Shown in pieces: positions 8,185 through 17,689 of a stretch of 64,000 bases of DNA. Positions within the stretch are counted from its first letter, which is position 1. The number at the start of each line of letters is the position of its first letter. The notes below the pieces were generated by a model that was not told the origin of the DNA, did not search any database, and saw only the letters and a list, made by a program, of their open reading frames with translations. Both the position numbers and the translations under genes were made by a program. Where the stretch lies: assembly GCF_000378945.1 (NCBI RefSeq), contig NZ_KB900539.1:799241-863240 (forward strand), written 5' to 3'. The stretch comes from Methyloversatilis universalis EHg5 (GTDB taxonomy: Bacteria; Pseudomonadota; Gammaproteobacteria; Burkholderiales; Rhodocyclaceae).

Positions 8185-9576
8185 CTACATCACGTGCAGG
8201 TGCGGATGCAGCGGATGTTCCAGCGTGTCGGCGATCAGGCGCAGCGCGATGTCGCAGTCCTCGCGCGACATCGGGCCGCCGAGGCAGACGCGCACCGCGT
8301 CCGGCGGCGTGCCGTCGGTGCTGAAGGCGGCGCTGGCGACGACTGCCACGCCCTGCGCGCGCAGGTTGGAAGCGAATTCGACCATGGCCCAGTCCGGGCC
8401 CAGCGGCAGCCAGAAGTGGAAGCCTTCAGGCTGTGCGCGCAGCGGGTGGCCGGCCAGCAGTCGTGCCGCGATGGCCTGGCGTGCGGCGGATTCCGAGCGT
8501 ATGGCGTCCAGCATCGTGTCTGCAGTGCCGTCCGTGATCCAGCGCGTGGCCAGCGCGCTGGTGACCGGTGAGCACATGACGGTGGTGGCTCTCAGCGCAC
8601 CGGCCAGCCGCTCGGCCTGACGCGGCCCCGGGGCATGCACGTAGGCGGTGCGCAGCCCGGCGCCGAAGCACTTCGACAGGCCGCCGATGTAATAGGTGAG
8701 CGCCGGTGCCAGCGTGGCCAGCGGCGGCGGCACCTCGCGCGGCAGCATGGCGTAGGCGTCGTCCTCGATGATGGGAATGGCGTAGCGCAGCGCGACATCG
8801 ACCAGCGCTTCGCGTCGTGCGCGGGTGACCGTGCCGGTGGTCGGGTTCAGCAGCGTCGGGTTGCAGTACAGCGCACGCGGCTTCAGCGTGCGGCAGGCCT
8901 GCTCGAACGCCTCTGCGCTGGGACCGTCGTCGTCCAGCGGCAGCGCGTGCAGCTGCACGCCGAGCTGGGCGGCAATGGCCTTGATGCCCGGATAGGTCAG
9001 CGATTCGACGCAGATCGTCTCGCCCGGCCGCGCCAGCAGCGACACCAGCGCGGTCAGCGCGCTGTGGATGCCCGGACATACCAGCACCCGTTCGGCGGCG
9101 CACAGCGGCAGACGCTGGCGCAGCCAGTGCACGCCGGCCGCCCGGTCCTCGCGCGAGCCGCCGAAATCCTGGTAGCGCAGCAGATCGTTCCAGTCGGACT
9201 GCGCCATCACCTCGGCGGCGCTGTCGCGCAGATGGGCGAGCAGCGCCGGGTCCTGTGGCTCGGGCGGCAGGTTCATCGTCATTTCCGCCGCGCTGCCGCC
9301 GCGCAGTGCCAGGCCGGGCGTGCTGCCGCGGACAAAGGAGCCCATGCCGGCGCGCGCGTCGATCAGGCCGCGCTTGCGCGCTTCGGCATAGCCGCGTGCC
9401 ACCGTGGTGTAGTTCAGTTCGAGCGCGTCGGCCAGATCGCGCAGCGCGGGCAGGCGGTCACGCGGACTCAGCCGGCCGCTGCGCACGTCTTCGGCGATGA
9501 GGTCGGCGATCAGCAGATAGGCCGGTTTGTTGCTCGCACGGATGCGCTTGAGCCAGTGCTGGGCGGTCTTGTCCAT
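8185..9576 (-). CDS. MocR-type regulator (GntR HTH fused to aminotransferase fold)
   Basis: A 463-residue protein. The first 80 residues form a GntR winged helix (RLPALRDLADALELNYTTVARGYAEA), and the rest is a fold-I aminotransferase with the PLP lysine in GGLSKCFGAGLR (Lys302) and IIEDDAYAML. MocR proteins sense PLP or amino-type ligands and regulate neighbouring pathways. Its ATG overlaps the stop of the LnmK-like gene (TGATG), placing it as the last gene of the nit operon; control of that operon is a reasonable inference. The open frame extends past the ATG into the upstream gene, which is not coding in that frame. Confidence 0.88.
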   Translation of the reverse strand: MDKTAQHWLKRIRASNKPAYLLIADLIAEDVRSGRLSPRDRLPALRDLADALELNYTTVARGYAEARKRGLIDARAGMGSFVRGSTPGLALRGGSAAEMTMNLPPEPQDPALLAHLRDSAAEVMAQSDWNDLLRYQDFGGSREDRAAGVHWLRQRLPLCAAERVLVCPGIHSALTALVSLLARPGETICVESLTYPGIKAIAAQLGVQLHALPLDDDGPSAEAFEQACRTLKPRALYCNPTLLNPTTGTVTRARREALVDVALRYAIPIIEDDAYAMLPREVPPPLATLAPALTYYIGGLSKCFGAGLRTAYVHAPGPRQAERLAGALRATTVMCSPVTSALATRWITDGTADTMLDAIRSESAARQAIAARLLAGHPLRAQPEGFHFWLPLGPDWAMVEFASNLRAQGVAVVASAAFSTDGTPPDAVRVCLGGPMSREDCDIALRLIADTLEHPLHPHLHVM

Positions 9577-10436
9577 CAGGCCACTCGTCGTTTGCGGGTG
9601 AGAGCGTCGGCGATGCGGGCACCGTCGGCGCAGCGGCTCAGGCGTATCCAGTGCGCGCACTCGTCGCCGTCGTCGCGCTCGGCCAGCAGTTCGGCGCGCA
9701 CCGATTCGCCCGGATCGATGTTGCCGTAGAAATACAGTTCGCGCTCGACCGTGCGTGCGGGCCGCAGGCCGTACCACGACAGTTCGGCGCGGTCGGCCAG
9801 CGCCTGGAAGCTGGCGAAGTAGAGCAGGCCGGCGCCGTTGAAGTCGTTGTGCGGGCAGGGTGTGAAGTCGGCGCTGCGCAGCGCGCCGCCGTGTGCGGCG
9901 GGGTGCAGGCCCATGCGGCCGATGCCGCCGCTGGTGCGGAACACGCGGGCGCGCGCCTGCAGCGACAGCGCGGCGTCGGTCAGTGTGCGGTCGTCGGCTT
10001 CCGCGCTGTCGACGTCGACCGGGGCGCGCGCGATGCTGCGATTGCTGCCGGCCTCGCGCCGCACGAAGGCGGACAGCAGTTCGATGCGCGCGCCGCGCTG
10101 CGTGCCGGTGCGCAGGGTCTGGGCACTGTAGTGCTGGGCACGGCCGGGCGAGGTGGCGCGCACCGCCAGCGAGAACGGCGCGTTCTCGCTCACCGCGTCC
10201 AGTCTTGCATCGTGCAGGTGCAGCGCGGTCAGCGCGGCGTAGCTCTTGTGGCCGGCTTCATCGGCGAATTCCGGCACCGGCATGCCGCGTGCCTGTGCGA
10301 TCGCCAGCCAGTGCAGGTGGCCGCACTCCTTCAGCAGCCAGTTCTCCGCCAGACCGTACAGCCCGAGCTGGGGCATGCCGGCGCGGTAGTGCTGCTGCAG
10401 CGCGCAGGCCGGGCGCAGGCGGTCGGCGCGGTCCAT
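9576..10436 (-). CDS. LnmK/Pnap_2097-like double hot-dog protein
   Basis: A 286-residue protein. The N-terminal segment GMPQLGLYGLAENWLLKECG followed by HLHW resembles the signature of the LnmK / Pnap_2097 family of double hot-dog proteins, whose founding member LnmK is an acyltransferase-decarboxylase in leinamycin biosynthesis. A second half contains PHNDFNGAGLLYFASFQALAD, typical of hot-dog acyl-thioester proteins. The start at 10436 is chosen because its ATG overlaps the flavoprotein stop (TGATG); an in-frame ATG at 10442 is possible. The gene is not part of the core Nit1C set. The family call is from memory of motifs; the substrate is unknown. Confidence 0.6.
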   Translation of the reverse strand: MDRADRLRPACALQQHYRAGMPQLGLYGLAENWLLKECGHLHWLAIAQARGMPVPEFADEAGHKSYAALTALHLHDARLDAVSENAPFSLAVRATSPGRAQHYSAQTLRTGTQRGARIELLSAFVRREAGSNRSIARAPVDVDSAEADDRTLTDAALSLQARARVFRTSGGIGRMGLHPAAHGGALRSADFTPCPHNDFNGAGLLYFASFQALADRAELSWYGLRPARTVERELYFYGNIDPGESVRAELLAERDDGDECAHWIRLSRCADGARIADALTRKRRVA

Positions 10437-11713
10437 CAGCATGTCAGCGTCTCCGCGTCGGCGGGCAGTGTGGCGCGCTGTTCGGCGATGCGTGCGGCAA
10501 GGTATTCGGCATCGCGCGCCACGCCGGAGAAGCGGCCTGAACCCCAGGTGTGCAGCCAGGGCAGACCGAGGAAAAAGAGGCCCGGCTGCTGTGTTACGCC
10601 GCGCACATGCACCGGGTCGCCGCGGCCGTTGAACACCGGCGCGTCGACCCAGCGGAAGTCGGGCGAGAAACCGATGCACCAGATGATGCTGGAGATGCCG
10701 GCCGCGACCGGATCGAGCGCGGCGCATTCGTCGCCCGGCTGCCATACCGGCGCGTAGGTCGACGGCGGCGGCGCGGCGATGCCGCGCTCGGCGATGTGTT
10801 TGTCGATGACGGCGTTGATGCCGTTGTAGATGCGGTCGGCGTTGTCCAGCGCGTCGCGCAGGCCGGGCGCGAACTGCAGTGCGCCGTCGCGGTAGTCCTG
10901 CAGCAGGCCGTACAGCTGCATGCCTTCGAGCGCGAAGCGGCGCAGGTCGATGTCGCGCCCGCCGTCACGGCCGGTCACGTAGTGGTTGGTGTTGTCGCGC
11001 ACGCCTTCGCGCAGCGGGTGGGCGGTCACCGGCATGTCGTAGTAGCCCATGTCGGCCAGCCAGTCGACCACGTCGCGGCCGCGGTAGAAGCGGGCGCAGC
11101 GCGGCGCGTCGCCCACCGCCAGATGCACGGCGCGACCGGCCAGGTGCAGGTCTTCCGCGATCTGCGCGCCGGACTGGCCGGAGCCCACCACCAGCACCGC
11201 GCCCGGCGGCAGCGCGTCGGCGTTGCGGTACTGCTCGGAATGCAGCTGCACGATGCCGGCCGGCAGCCGTTCGGCCATGCGCGGCACGATGGGCAGGTGA
11301 TAGCCGCCGCTGGCCACCACCACCTGGTCGGCGGTCCAGTCGCCGGCCGAGGTCGACAGGTGGAAGCCGCCGTCCGGTCGCGGCGACACGCGCTGCACCG
11401 ACACGCCTTCGCGCATCGGCGGATTCACCTTGCGGCGGAAGGCGTCGAGCCAGGCATTGATCTGGTCCTTCTTCATGAAGCCGTGCGGCTCGGGGCCGTC
11501 GTAGGGGTGGCCGGGCAGCGCGCACTGCCAGTTCGGCGTGACCAGGCAGAAGCTGTCCCAGCGCTGGGTGCGCCACACGTGCATCGCACTGTGCTTTTCC
11601 AGCACCAGATGGTCGATGCCCGACTGCTGCAGGCAGGCGCTCATCGACAGGCCGGCCTGGCCGCCGCCGACGATGATGACGGGAAGGTGAGGGATGGATT
11701 CGGGGGTGCTCAT
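10436..11713 (-). CDS. nitH: Nit1C flavin-dependent oxidoreductase (MSMEG_0569 family)
   Basis: A 425-residue flavoprotein with two Rossmann motifs: VGGGQAG (residues 15-21) for FAD and GSGQSG (177-182) for NAD(P)H. It is close to group B monooxygenases and is the standard oxidoreductase of Nit1C clusters. In Pseudomonas pseudoalcaligenes the homologous cluster (nitABCDEFGH) has been linked to growth on nitriles and cyanide. The exact reaction is not established. The gene lies 19 bases after the MSMEG_0570-family gene and shares TGATG with the LnmK-like gene. Confidence 0.88.
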   Translation of the reverse strand: MSTPESIPHLPVIIVGGGQAGLSMSACLQQSGIDHLVLEKHSAMHVWRTQRWDSFCLVTPNWQCALPGHPYDGPEPHGFMKKDQINAWLDAFRRKVNPPMREGVSVQRVSPRPDGGFHLSTSAGDWTADQVVVASGGYHLPIVPRMAERLPAGIVQLHSEQYRNADALPPGAVLVVGSGQSGAQIAEDLHLAGRAVHLAVGDAPRCARFYRGRDVVDWLADMGYYDMPVTAHPLREGVRDNTNHYVTGRDGGRDIDLRRFALEGMQLYGLLQDYRDGALQFAPGLRDALDNADRIYNGINAVIDKHIAERGIAAPPPSTYAPVWQPGDECAALDPVAAGISSIIWCIGFSPDFRWVDAPVFNGRGDPVHVRGVTQQPGLFFLGLPWLHTWGSGRFSGVARDAEYLAARIAEQRATLPADAETLTC

Positions 11714-11732
11714 GGTGTTCTCCTGGCGGCGG

Positions 11733-12020
11733 TCAGTCGTCGAAACTGACCAGGTCGATGTGCTGCTGCGGGTCGTCGCCCCAGCGGGCGGCGAGCTGTT
11801 CGAGGTCGGCCAGCTGGTCCATCGCGGCCGAACAGGCGAAGCCGTACTTCGCGCGCACCCGCTCGGAAGCGATGTGCAGCGCCTCGCGCACCGAATGCAT
11901 GAAATCGGGCAGCGGATAGCGGCTGCCCGGCGCGAAGTAGTCCTTGATCACCAGCGACGGCGAGTAGCAGCGGGTTTCGCTCGCGTCCGGCCAGCGGACG
12001 GTGAAGTGCATGGCGGGCAT
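11733..12020 (-). CDS. nitG: MSMEG_0570-family nitrogen-starvation-response protein
   Basis: A 95-residue protein with the family pattern [21 protein letters not shown] at the N-terminus (split here by the ATG at 12020) and [19 protein letters not shown] in the middle. It is a small conserved member of Nit1C clusters with no known activity. The ATG at 12020 has GAGG about 8 bases upstream. It lies 8 bases after the glycosyltransferase stop. The nit letter follows the Pseudomonas cluster and is tentative. Confidence 0.85.
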   Translation of the reverse strand: MPAMHFTVRWPDASETRCYSPSLVIKDYFAPGSRYPLPDFMHSVREALHIASERVRAKYGFACSAAMDQLADLEQLAARWGDDPQQHIDLVSFDD

Positions 12021-12028
12021 GTAGGTCC

Positions 12029-13204
12029 TCAGACGGTTGCGGGTTGGCGCGCCGGTGCGATGCACAGGGCGCGGTAGAGCTCGACGTGGCGGGCGGCGCT
12101 GGCGGCCCAGCTGTAGCGGTGGCAGACCGGCGGCGGCGTGCGCAGCAGCGCAGCGCGGGCCGGATCGAGTGCGTGCCGCATCGCCTGCGCGATCGAGGTG
12201 ATGTCGAGCGGATCGGCCCAGCTCGCGCTGTCGTCGTCCAGGTATTCGGTGAAGGGCGCGATGCGCGAGGCGACCACCGGCGTGCCGCTGGCCAGCGCCT
12301 CCAGCACGACCAGGCCGAAGCCCTCGCGCGTGGACGCCATCACCAGCACATCGGCGAGACGGAACAGCGCTGGCATGTCGGCGTCGTCGAGCGCGCCGGT
12401 GATGACGACGTCGCTGCCCTCGCTCAGGCCACTGTCGTGCAGGTCCTCGCGGAAGGCCTGCAGATAGTCGGCGTGATCGAGCAGGCTGGCGCCGCCGGCG
12501 ATCAGCAGCTGCGCCTGCGGCAGCGCCGGCTTGAGCAGCGCGAAGGCCTGCAGCACGCGACGCGTGTTCTTGCGCGCCTCGATACCGCCGACGGCGAGGA
12601 AGACCGGGGCGCCGCGCAGACCGAGGCGCTGCGCCAGTGCGCTGTCACGGGCGTCCGGGGTGCCCGTATAGCGCGCCAGATCGACGCCGTTGTTCACGCA
12701 GTGCGCCTGCACGCCCAGTTCGTCCTGCAGGCGCTGCTGCCACAGCCGGCTCACGCACAGCACGGCGCGTGCAGCCCGCACGCCGCGCGTCTGCCAGGCG
12801 GCCAGCTGCGGATCGGAAAACGGGTCGAGGTGATGCACGGTGCGCACGAAGCCGTCTGTCAGCCCGCGCTGCTGCAGCGTGGCGAGCGCATTGGCGCCCA
12901 GACCGTCCTGTGCGTGCAGCACGTCGAAGCGGGTCTGTTCGAGGCGCGGCGCGAGGTGGTCAACGAAGGCGTCGATGCGGCGGCGGGCCATGTCGACCAC
13001 GTCGGTCGCGGACGGTGCGACCGGCACCGGCTCGAAATGGCAGTCGATGTGGCGGAACAGGCGCTGGCCCGCCGCGGCCGGCGCGAACACGGTCACCGTG
13101 TGGCCCAGCGCATGCAGCGCCTGCGCCAGCTCGACCGTATGCACGACCCCGCCGCGCGGATTGACCGAGTGCGTCAGCAGACCGATGCGCAGTCGCTCAG
13201 ACAT
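12029..13204 (-). CDS. GT4 glycosyltransferase, MSMEG_0565 family
   Basis: A 391-residue GT-B glycosyltransferase. The N-terminal GLLTHSVNPRGGVVHTVELA is the acceptor-side loop, and EGFGLVVLEALASGTPVVAS carries the E-x7-E nucleotide-sugar motif. The MSMEG_0565 family occurs in many but not all Nit1C clusters, suggesting that the cluster product is a glycosylated or sugar-like molecule. Its start overlaps the end of the AIR-synthase-like gene by 8 bases. The sugar donor and acceptor are unknown. Confidence 0.88.
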   Translation of the reverse strand: MSERLRIGLLTHSVNPRGGVVHTVELAQALHALGHTVTVFAPAAAGQRLFRHIDCHFEPVPVAPSATDVVDMARRRIDAFVDHLAPRLEQTRFDVLHAQDGLGANALATLQQRGLTDGFVRTVHHLDPFSDPQLAAWQTRGVRAARAVLCVSRLWQQRLQDELGVQAHCVNNGVDLARYTGTPDARDSALAQRLGLRGAPVFLAVGGIEARKNTRRVLQAFALLKPALPQAQLLIAGGASLLDHADYLQAFREDLHDSGLSEGSDVVITGALDDADMPALFRLADVLVMASTREGFGLVVLEALASGTPVVASRIAPFTEYLDDDSASWADPLDITSIAQAMRHALDPARAALLRTPPPVCHRYSWAASAARHVELYRALCIAPARQPATV

Positions 13205-14207
13205 CGATCACCTCCCGCGGCGCGCGGATGAAGGGCTCATCCTTCACGTTCCACAGCAGCGCCCGCTCGCCGCGCTGGGCGAGCCACACTTCGGGCGACG
13301 CCGTGACGCGACCGATGCGCGCGGCCGCGATGCCGCGTGCGGCGAAACGTTCGAGCACGCTCAGTCGGTGCTGCGGACGCACCGACAGCACGTAGCCGAA
13401 GCTGGGAAAGGACAGCAGCCAGCGCAGCAGCGGCACGCCCTCGGGGCGCGGCACGGTGTCGAGGTCGATCTGCGCGCCGACGCTGGAACATTCGAGCAGC
13501 ATTAGCGCGCTGCCGATGGCGCCGGCCATGCTCACGTCCTTGCCGGCGTCGCACAGACCGTCTTCGGCCAGGCGCGGCAGGATTTCGATGTCATCGCGCA
13601 GTCGCTCGGCCGGCGCACGGGTCGACGCGTTCCAGTACGGATAGGGCTCTTCGAAGGCGCCGCGCAGGTCGATGGCGACAATGAGATCGTCGTCCGGTTG
13701 TGCGTCGAAACTGGTGATGAGCCTGCGCGCGCGGCCCAGTACCGCCACCGCGAGCTGGCCGCGCGCCGCGCGGTGATTGCTGTGGCCGCCGACGATGGGC
13801 ACGCCGTAGCGCGACGAGGCGGCGGCGAGGCCGTCGAGCACCGGCCCGGAACTGTCTGCGCCGTCGCTCCACAGCGCGTCCACCACGGCCAGTGGCCGGC
13901 CGCCCATGGCGCAGATGTCGCTCACGTTCACCATGACGCCGCAGTAGCCGGCGAACCACGGCATGCGGGCGACGAATTCTTCGACCAGACCTTCGATCGC
14001 GAACAGCAGCCAGCCCTCGCCCGACGGATCGGGAATGGCTGCACAGTCGTCGCCGACCGCCACGGCCTGCGCCATGTCGGCGACGCCGCCGGGCAGTGCG
14101 CGACCGAGCGCTGCCATCACGTCGGAAATGTCGCGCTTGTGCGCGAAGCCCGGGCTGCCGCGCAGTGCGTCGGTCAGTTCGGCCAGCGTCAGCGCACCCG
14201 GCGTCAT
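13197..14207 (-). CDS. nitF: AIR-synthase-like protein, Sll0787 family
   Basis: A 336-residue PurM/ThiL-fold protein. VGDDCAAIPD and VNVSDICAMGGRPLAVVD are the ATP/Mg-binding segments expected for this fold, and VGGHSNHRAARG lies in the middle. Sll0787-type proteins are core Nit1C members; an ATP-dependent phosphorylation or cyclisation is inferred from the fold. The ATG at 14207 overlaps the GNAT stop (ATGA). The open frame runs upstream through the GNAT gene but is not coding there. Confidence 0.88.
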   Translation of the reverse strand: MTPGALTLAELTDALRGSPGFAHKRDISDVMAALGRALPGGVADMAQAVAVGDDCAAIPDPSGEGWLLFAIEGLVEEFVARMPWFAGYCGVMVNVSDICAMGGRPLAVVDALWSDGADSSGPVLDGLAAASSRYGVPIVGGHSNHRAARGQLAVAVLGRARRLITSFDAQPDDDLIVAIDLRGAFEEPYPYWNASTRAPAERLRDDIEILPRLAEDGLCDAGKDVSMAGAIGSALMLLECSSVGAQIDLDTVPRPEGVPLLRWLLSFPSFGYVLSVRPQHRLSVLERFAARGIAAARIGRVTASPEVWLAQRGERALLWNVKDEPFIRAPREVIDV

Positions 14208-14779
14208 GCCGACGCTCCGGCGCTGCGCGCGACGAAGCCGGTGTAGACGTCGTAGCAGGGCGGATAGTGGTCGAGCTGAGCCTGCATCAGCCAGTGCGGC
14301 CGGCCGTGCAGCGTTTCCGCCTGCAGCGGCGTCCAGTGCAGGCGACGGAACAGCGGCAGGTTCTGCGCCTGCACGTGGGCGAGGAAGGTATGGGCGCCGC
14401 GCGCGTGCGCGCTGGTCACCGCGAGACGGATGAGCGTGGCGCCGAGCCGGCCCTGGCTGCGGAAGGCCGGATGCACCGCGAGGCGCGAACCCCACCACAG
14501 GCCGGGGTCGCTCGCGCGGTCCTCGTGGATGCGCACCGTGCCGACCACCTGATCCGGCATGCCGCCGACGCAGGCGAGCGCGACGATGATCTGCGCGTGC
14601 TCGTCGATGGCGTCGCGGTCGTCACCCGGGAACACGCCCTGTTCGACGCAGAACACCGCGCGGCGCAGCCGCATCGCCTGGTCGTGCTCCCAGTCGCCGT
14701 GCGCCCACTTGATGCGGAACTCGCAGGGCGCGAAGCGCGGTGCCAGTTCGCACAGATCCTTCGCGTCAGCCGACAGCAT
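14204..14779 (-). CDS. nitE: GNAT acetyltransferase, MSMEG_0567 family
   Basis: A 191-residue GNAT protein. RLAVHPAFRSQGRLGATLIR is the acetyl-CoA pyrophosphate loop (motif A), and VFCVEQGVFPGDDRDAIDEH matches the N-terminal signature of the Nit1C N-acyltransferase. It overlaps the radical SAM gene end by 14 bases and the AIR-synthase-like gene by 4 (ATGA). The acceptor amine is unknown. Confidence 0.88.
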   Translation of the reverse strand: MLSADAKDLCELAPRFAPCEFRIKWAHGDWEHDQAMRLRRAVFCVEQGVFPGDDRDAIDEHAQIIVALACVGGMPDQVVGTVRIHEDRASDPGLWWGSRLAVHPAFRSQGRLGATLIRLAVTSAHARGAHTFLAHVQAQNLPLFRRLHWTPLQAETLHGRPHWLMQAQLDHYPPCYDVYTGFVARSAGASA

Positions 14780-15902
14780 GGGCCGCCTCCGCGCGTTCGA
14801 ACGAGGACAGCGACGAGCAGGCGCCGCACTTGCCGCAGCCGGCCTTGATGTCGGCCGAGCGCAGGCCGGCGGCCGACACCCTTTCGCCGAGCGGCGCCAG
14901 TATCGAGCGCATGAAGTCCGGCGACGGCGCCGGATGGTCTTCCAGCGGCGTGCCGCTGATCGGCACGAAGGGCACGACGAAGGGATAGACGCCGAGCGCG
15001 ATGAGTTGCGCGCTCATGTCGAGGATGGCCTCTTTCGTGTCGCCCAGCCCGGCCAGGATGTAGCTGCTCACCTGCCCGCGGCCGAACACCTCGACCGCCG
15101 CGGCGAAGGCCTCCATGTAGCGGGCCAGCGGCACCGTGGCCTTGCCCGGCATGATCTGTTCGCGCAGCGCCGGTGTCACCACTTCGAGGTGCATGCCCAG
15201 CGTGTCGATGCCGGCCGCCTTCATGCGGGCGAACCAGCGATCATCGTCCGGCGGCTCGCACTGGCCCTGTATCGGCAGGTCGACCGCCGCGCGCACCGCG
15301 AACGCCGAATCGCAGAGGACCTGCGCACCGCGGTCCGGCGTGGCCGGCGTGCCGGTGGTCATCACCATGTGCTTCACGCCGTCGAGCAGCACCGCGGCGC
15401 GCGCGACCTCGGCCAGCTGTTCCGGCGTCTTGTGCGCGATGGTGCGGCCGGCCGCCAGCGACTGGCCGATCGAACAGAACTTGCAGGCCTTGCGCCGGCT
15501 CTCGTAGCGGATGCAGGTCTGCAGCACCGTGGTCGCCAGCACGTCGGCGCCGTGCAGCGTCGCGATGTGCGAGTACGGAATGCCATCGAAGGTCTGCAGC
15601 GCGTAGAAGCGCGGCTGCTTCGGAAAGCTGGCCAGCGCGATCGGAATGTGGCCGCGGCGGATCTGCACGCGGCCGTCGGCGTCCGGCGCGTCGGCGCTGA
15701 ACGGCGACTCGAAGGCGCTGCCGGTATGCACCGGCACCATGATGGTGACGCCATCCACTGTCACCGCCTTGTGGTCGGACGGCCCGGCGCCGCCGCGGCG
15801 GCTGGGCGCGCCGGCCTTCGGGTCAGCCAGCCGCAAGCCGTACGACTGCAGCTCCGTCATCAGCTGCCGGCTGGACGCGTCGGGGGTGGTGATCGTGCTC
15901 AT
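14766..15902 (-). CDS. nitD: Radical SAM protein, MSMEG_0568 family
   Basis: A 378-residue radical SAM enzyme of the Nit1C type. Its candidate cluster cysteines are Cys130, Cys140 and Cys143 ([14 protein letters not shown]), a CX9CX2C spacing rather than CX3CX2C. The C-terminus has a further GCGKCGAC that could hold a second Fe-S cluster. The ATG at 15902 has GGAG 8 bases upstream; a TTG at 15908 is an alternative. Starting at 15902 it overlaps the nitrilase end by 80 bases. The chemistry is unknown; by family it acts with the nitrilase and GNAT. Confidence 0.87.
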   Translation of the reverse strand: MSTITTPDASSRQLMTELQSYGLRLADPKAGAPSRRGGAGPSDHKAVTVDGVTIMVPVHTGSAFESPFSADAPDADGRVQIRRGHIPIALASFPKQPRFYALQTFDGIPYSHIATLHGADVLATTVLQTCIRYESRRKACKFCSIGQSLAAGRTIAHKTPEQLAEVARAAVLLDGVKHMVMTTGTPATPDRGAQVLCDSAFAVRAAVDLPIQGQCEPPDDDRWFARMKAAGIDTLGMHLEVVTPALREQIMPGKATVPLARYMEAFAAAVEVFGRGQVSSYILAGLGDTKEAILDMSAQLIALGVYPFVVPFVPISGTPLEDHPAPSPDFMRSILAPLGERVSAAGLRSADIKAGCGKCGACSSLSSFERAEAAHAVG

Positions 15903-16860
15903 CGGCAATGCTCCGGGGTGAGGTGTCGTGCAGGGCGACTGTCGTCGTGGCCGGCCGGTCGTTGATGGCCAGGCTCAGCAGTTCGGGACGCGCGTAGTGG
16001 CCGACCGAATCCATCATGCGTTTGCGCTTGGTCACCAGCGCCATGTCGAGATCGGCCACCACCATGCCTTCGCCCTCGGTCAGCGGCGGCGCCAGATGTA
16101 CGCCTTCCGGCGACACGATGGCGGTGTGGCAGCCGCCGCGCAGTGCGCGCTGCAGGCCTGCGTCGGGCGTGATGGACTGGATCTGTTCGTCGCTGAGCCA
16201 GCCGGTGGAATTGATGACGAAGCAGCCGGATTCCAGCGCGTGATGGCGGATGGTCACGTCCATCTGGTCGGCGAAGATCTGGCCGACCATCGAGCCCGGA
16301 AACTGGGCGCAGTGGATTTCTTCGTGCTGGGTCATCAGCGCATAGCGCGCCAGCGGGTTGTAGTGCTCCCAGCAGGCCAGCGCGCCGAGCCGGCCGATGG
16401 CGGTATCGACCACCTTCAGCCCGGCGGCGTCGCCCTGACCCCACACCATGCGCTCGTGATAGGTGGGCGTGATCTTGCGACGCTTCAGCGCGAGACGGCC
16501 GTCGGCGTCGAACACCAGCTGGGTGTTGTACAGGCTGCCGTGGTCGCGCTCGTTCACGCCCAGCACCACGACCATGCCGCGCGCCTTTGCGCGCTCCGCT
16601 ACCGCCTGCGTGACCGGGCCCGGCACCGTCACCGCCCGCTCGTACAGCTTCAGGTGGTCGGCGCCCATGCGCACCGCCGGCTGCACGAAGGAGAAGTAGG
16701 GGTAGTAGGGCACGAAGGTTTCCGGGAACACGGCAAGCCGTGCACCGCGGTCCGCCGCTTCGTCGATCGCCGCCAGCACGCGCGTCAGCGTGCCGTCGGC
16801 GGATTCGAGGTCGGGCGCGATCTGGATGGCCGCGGCGCGTACGATGCGCGGCGCGCTCAT
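15823..16860 (-). CDS. nitC: Nitrilase Nit1 (Sll0784 type)
   Basis: A 345-residue nitrilase with catalytic Glu47 ([12 protein letters not shown]), Lys129 ([16 protein letters not shown]) and Cys163 ([18 protein letters not shown]). Nitrilases turn R-CN into carboxylate and ammonia; the Nit1 group is the defining enzyme of Nit1C. The ATG at 16860 overlaps the stop of the WPWG small ORF (ATGA). The last 25 or so residues lie inside the radical SAM gene and look unlike the rest of the protein, so the C-terminus is an extension or a long overlap. The function as nitrilase is firm; the natural nitrile is not known. Confidence 0.93.
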   Translation of the reverse strand: MSAPRIVRAAAIQIAPDLESADGTLTRVLAAIDEAADRGARLAVFPETFVPYYPYFSFVQPAVRMGADHLKLYERAVTVPGPVTQAVAERAKARGMVVVLGVNERDHGSLYNTQLVFDADGRLALKRRKITPTYHERMVWGQGDAAGLKVVDTAIGRLGALACWEHYNPLARYALMTQHEEIHCAQFPGSMVGQIFADQMDVTIRHHALESGCFVINSTGWLSDEQIQSITPDAGLQRALRGGCHTAIVSPEGVHLAPPLTEGEGMVVADLDMALVTKRKRMMDSVGHYARPELLSLAINDRPATTTVALHDTSPRSIADEHDHHPRRVQPAADDGAAVVRLAAG

Positions 16861-17129
16861 GACCGGCGCTCCGCCGTGCGGCCGGACGCCCGGACCGGGC
16901 GATGCGCGCCCGCACGTCCCCACGGCCAGGTCGCTGCGGTCTGCGCCTCCGTGTGCGCAGTGGCCGCGCCGGTCGCGGGCGTGGTCTGGCCCCAGGGCCA
17001 GGCCACCGCCCCAGCCGGTGCGGGCTGAGCCGCGGCCATCGGAACCCGAACCGGAGCCGGAGCGCCGCGTTGCGCGAGCGGGAGCACGCCGCAGGCATGC
17101 CGGGCGCCGAAGAACGAGCGGGCGCCCAT
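16857..17129 (-). CDS. Small WPWG-repeat protein within the nit operon (unrecognised)
   Basis: A 90-residue ORF that exactly fills the gap between two recognised nit genes. Its ATG lies 2 bases after the upstream TGA, and its own TGA overlaps the nitrilase ATG (ATGA), the same coupling as elsewhere in this operon. The product is Ala/Pro/Arg-rich and has two WPWG boxes at residues 44-47 and 68-71, 24 residues apart, written with different third bases (CCC/CCG, GGC/GGA), which suggests the protein sequence is conserved. There is no signal peptide or membrane helix. I do not recognise the family; a non-coding spacer cannot be excluded. Confidence 0.6.
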   Translation of the reverse strand: MGARSFFGARHACGVLPLAQRGAPAPVRVPMAAAQPAPAGAVAWPWGQTTPATGAATAHTEAQTAATWPWGRAGAHRPVRASGRTAERRS

Positions 17130-17131
17130 GA

Positions 17132-17614
17132 TCAGAGCGTCCAGGTGTCGAGGATGAAGGCGTTCGACTTGCGATGCAGCAGGATGATGTCCAGCACATC
17201 CAGCGGATTGATCGGCCGTATGCCTTCGATCAGCGCGCCTTCACCATGACCGTACAGCGCCTGCAGCGCGAAGCGGCAGGCATACACCTTGCCGCCTTCC
17301 TCGATGAATTTCGAAATCTGCTTGTTGAAGTTCTGGTGGCCCGGGAACGCTTCATCACCCAGCGTCGGGAAGCCGCGCTTGACGCCCAGCGTGACGCCCG
17401 GGCCGTACAGCAGCACCGAGGTGTCGAAGCCCTTGCGCTGCAGCCGCGTGGCCTGCAGCAGGTTCACGAAACCGATGGAGCCCTCGAAGGCGACGGTGTG
17501 GAAGGTGACCAGCGCCTTCTCGCCGGGCTCGGCCTTCACGTCCTCGAACACCTTCTCTTCGTAATCGACGAGGAATTCGCCCTTCTCGTTGGCGGGGCGG
17601 GTGACTTTGGGCAT
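17132..17614 (-). CDS. nitB: MSMEG_0572/Sll0783-family nitrogen-starvation-response protein
   Basis: A 160-residue protein matching the conserved first gene of Nit1C clusters ([57 protein letters not shown]). The fold looks DsrE-like. In Synechocystis, Sll0783 is a nitrogen-starvation-induced protein. The ATG at 17614 has GGAG 8 bases upstream. It is the promoter-proximal gene, about 65 bases from the predicted sigma-54 start site. Confidence 0.9.
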   Translation of the reverse strand: MPKVTRPANEKGEFLVDYEEKVFEDVKAEPGEKALVTFHTVAFEGSIGFVNLLQATRLQRKGFDTSVLLYGPGVTLGVKRGFPTLGDEAFPGHQNFNKQISKFIEEGGKVYACRFALQALYGHGEGALIEGIRPINPLDVLDIILLHRKSNAFILDTWTL

Positions 17615-17689
17615 GGCAATCTCCGGTGGGTAATGCGTTCAGGAAGGTGGTGCCGGGGATCGGTGCCCCCCGCACTCGCCTTTCCTTTC

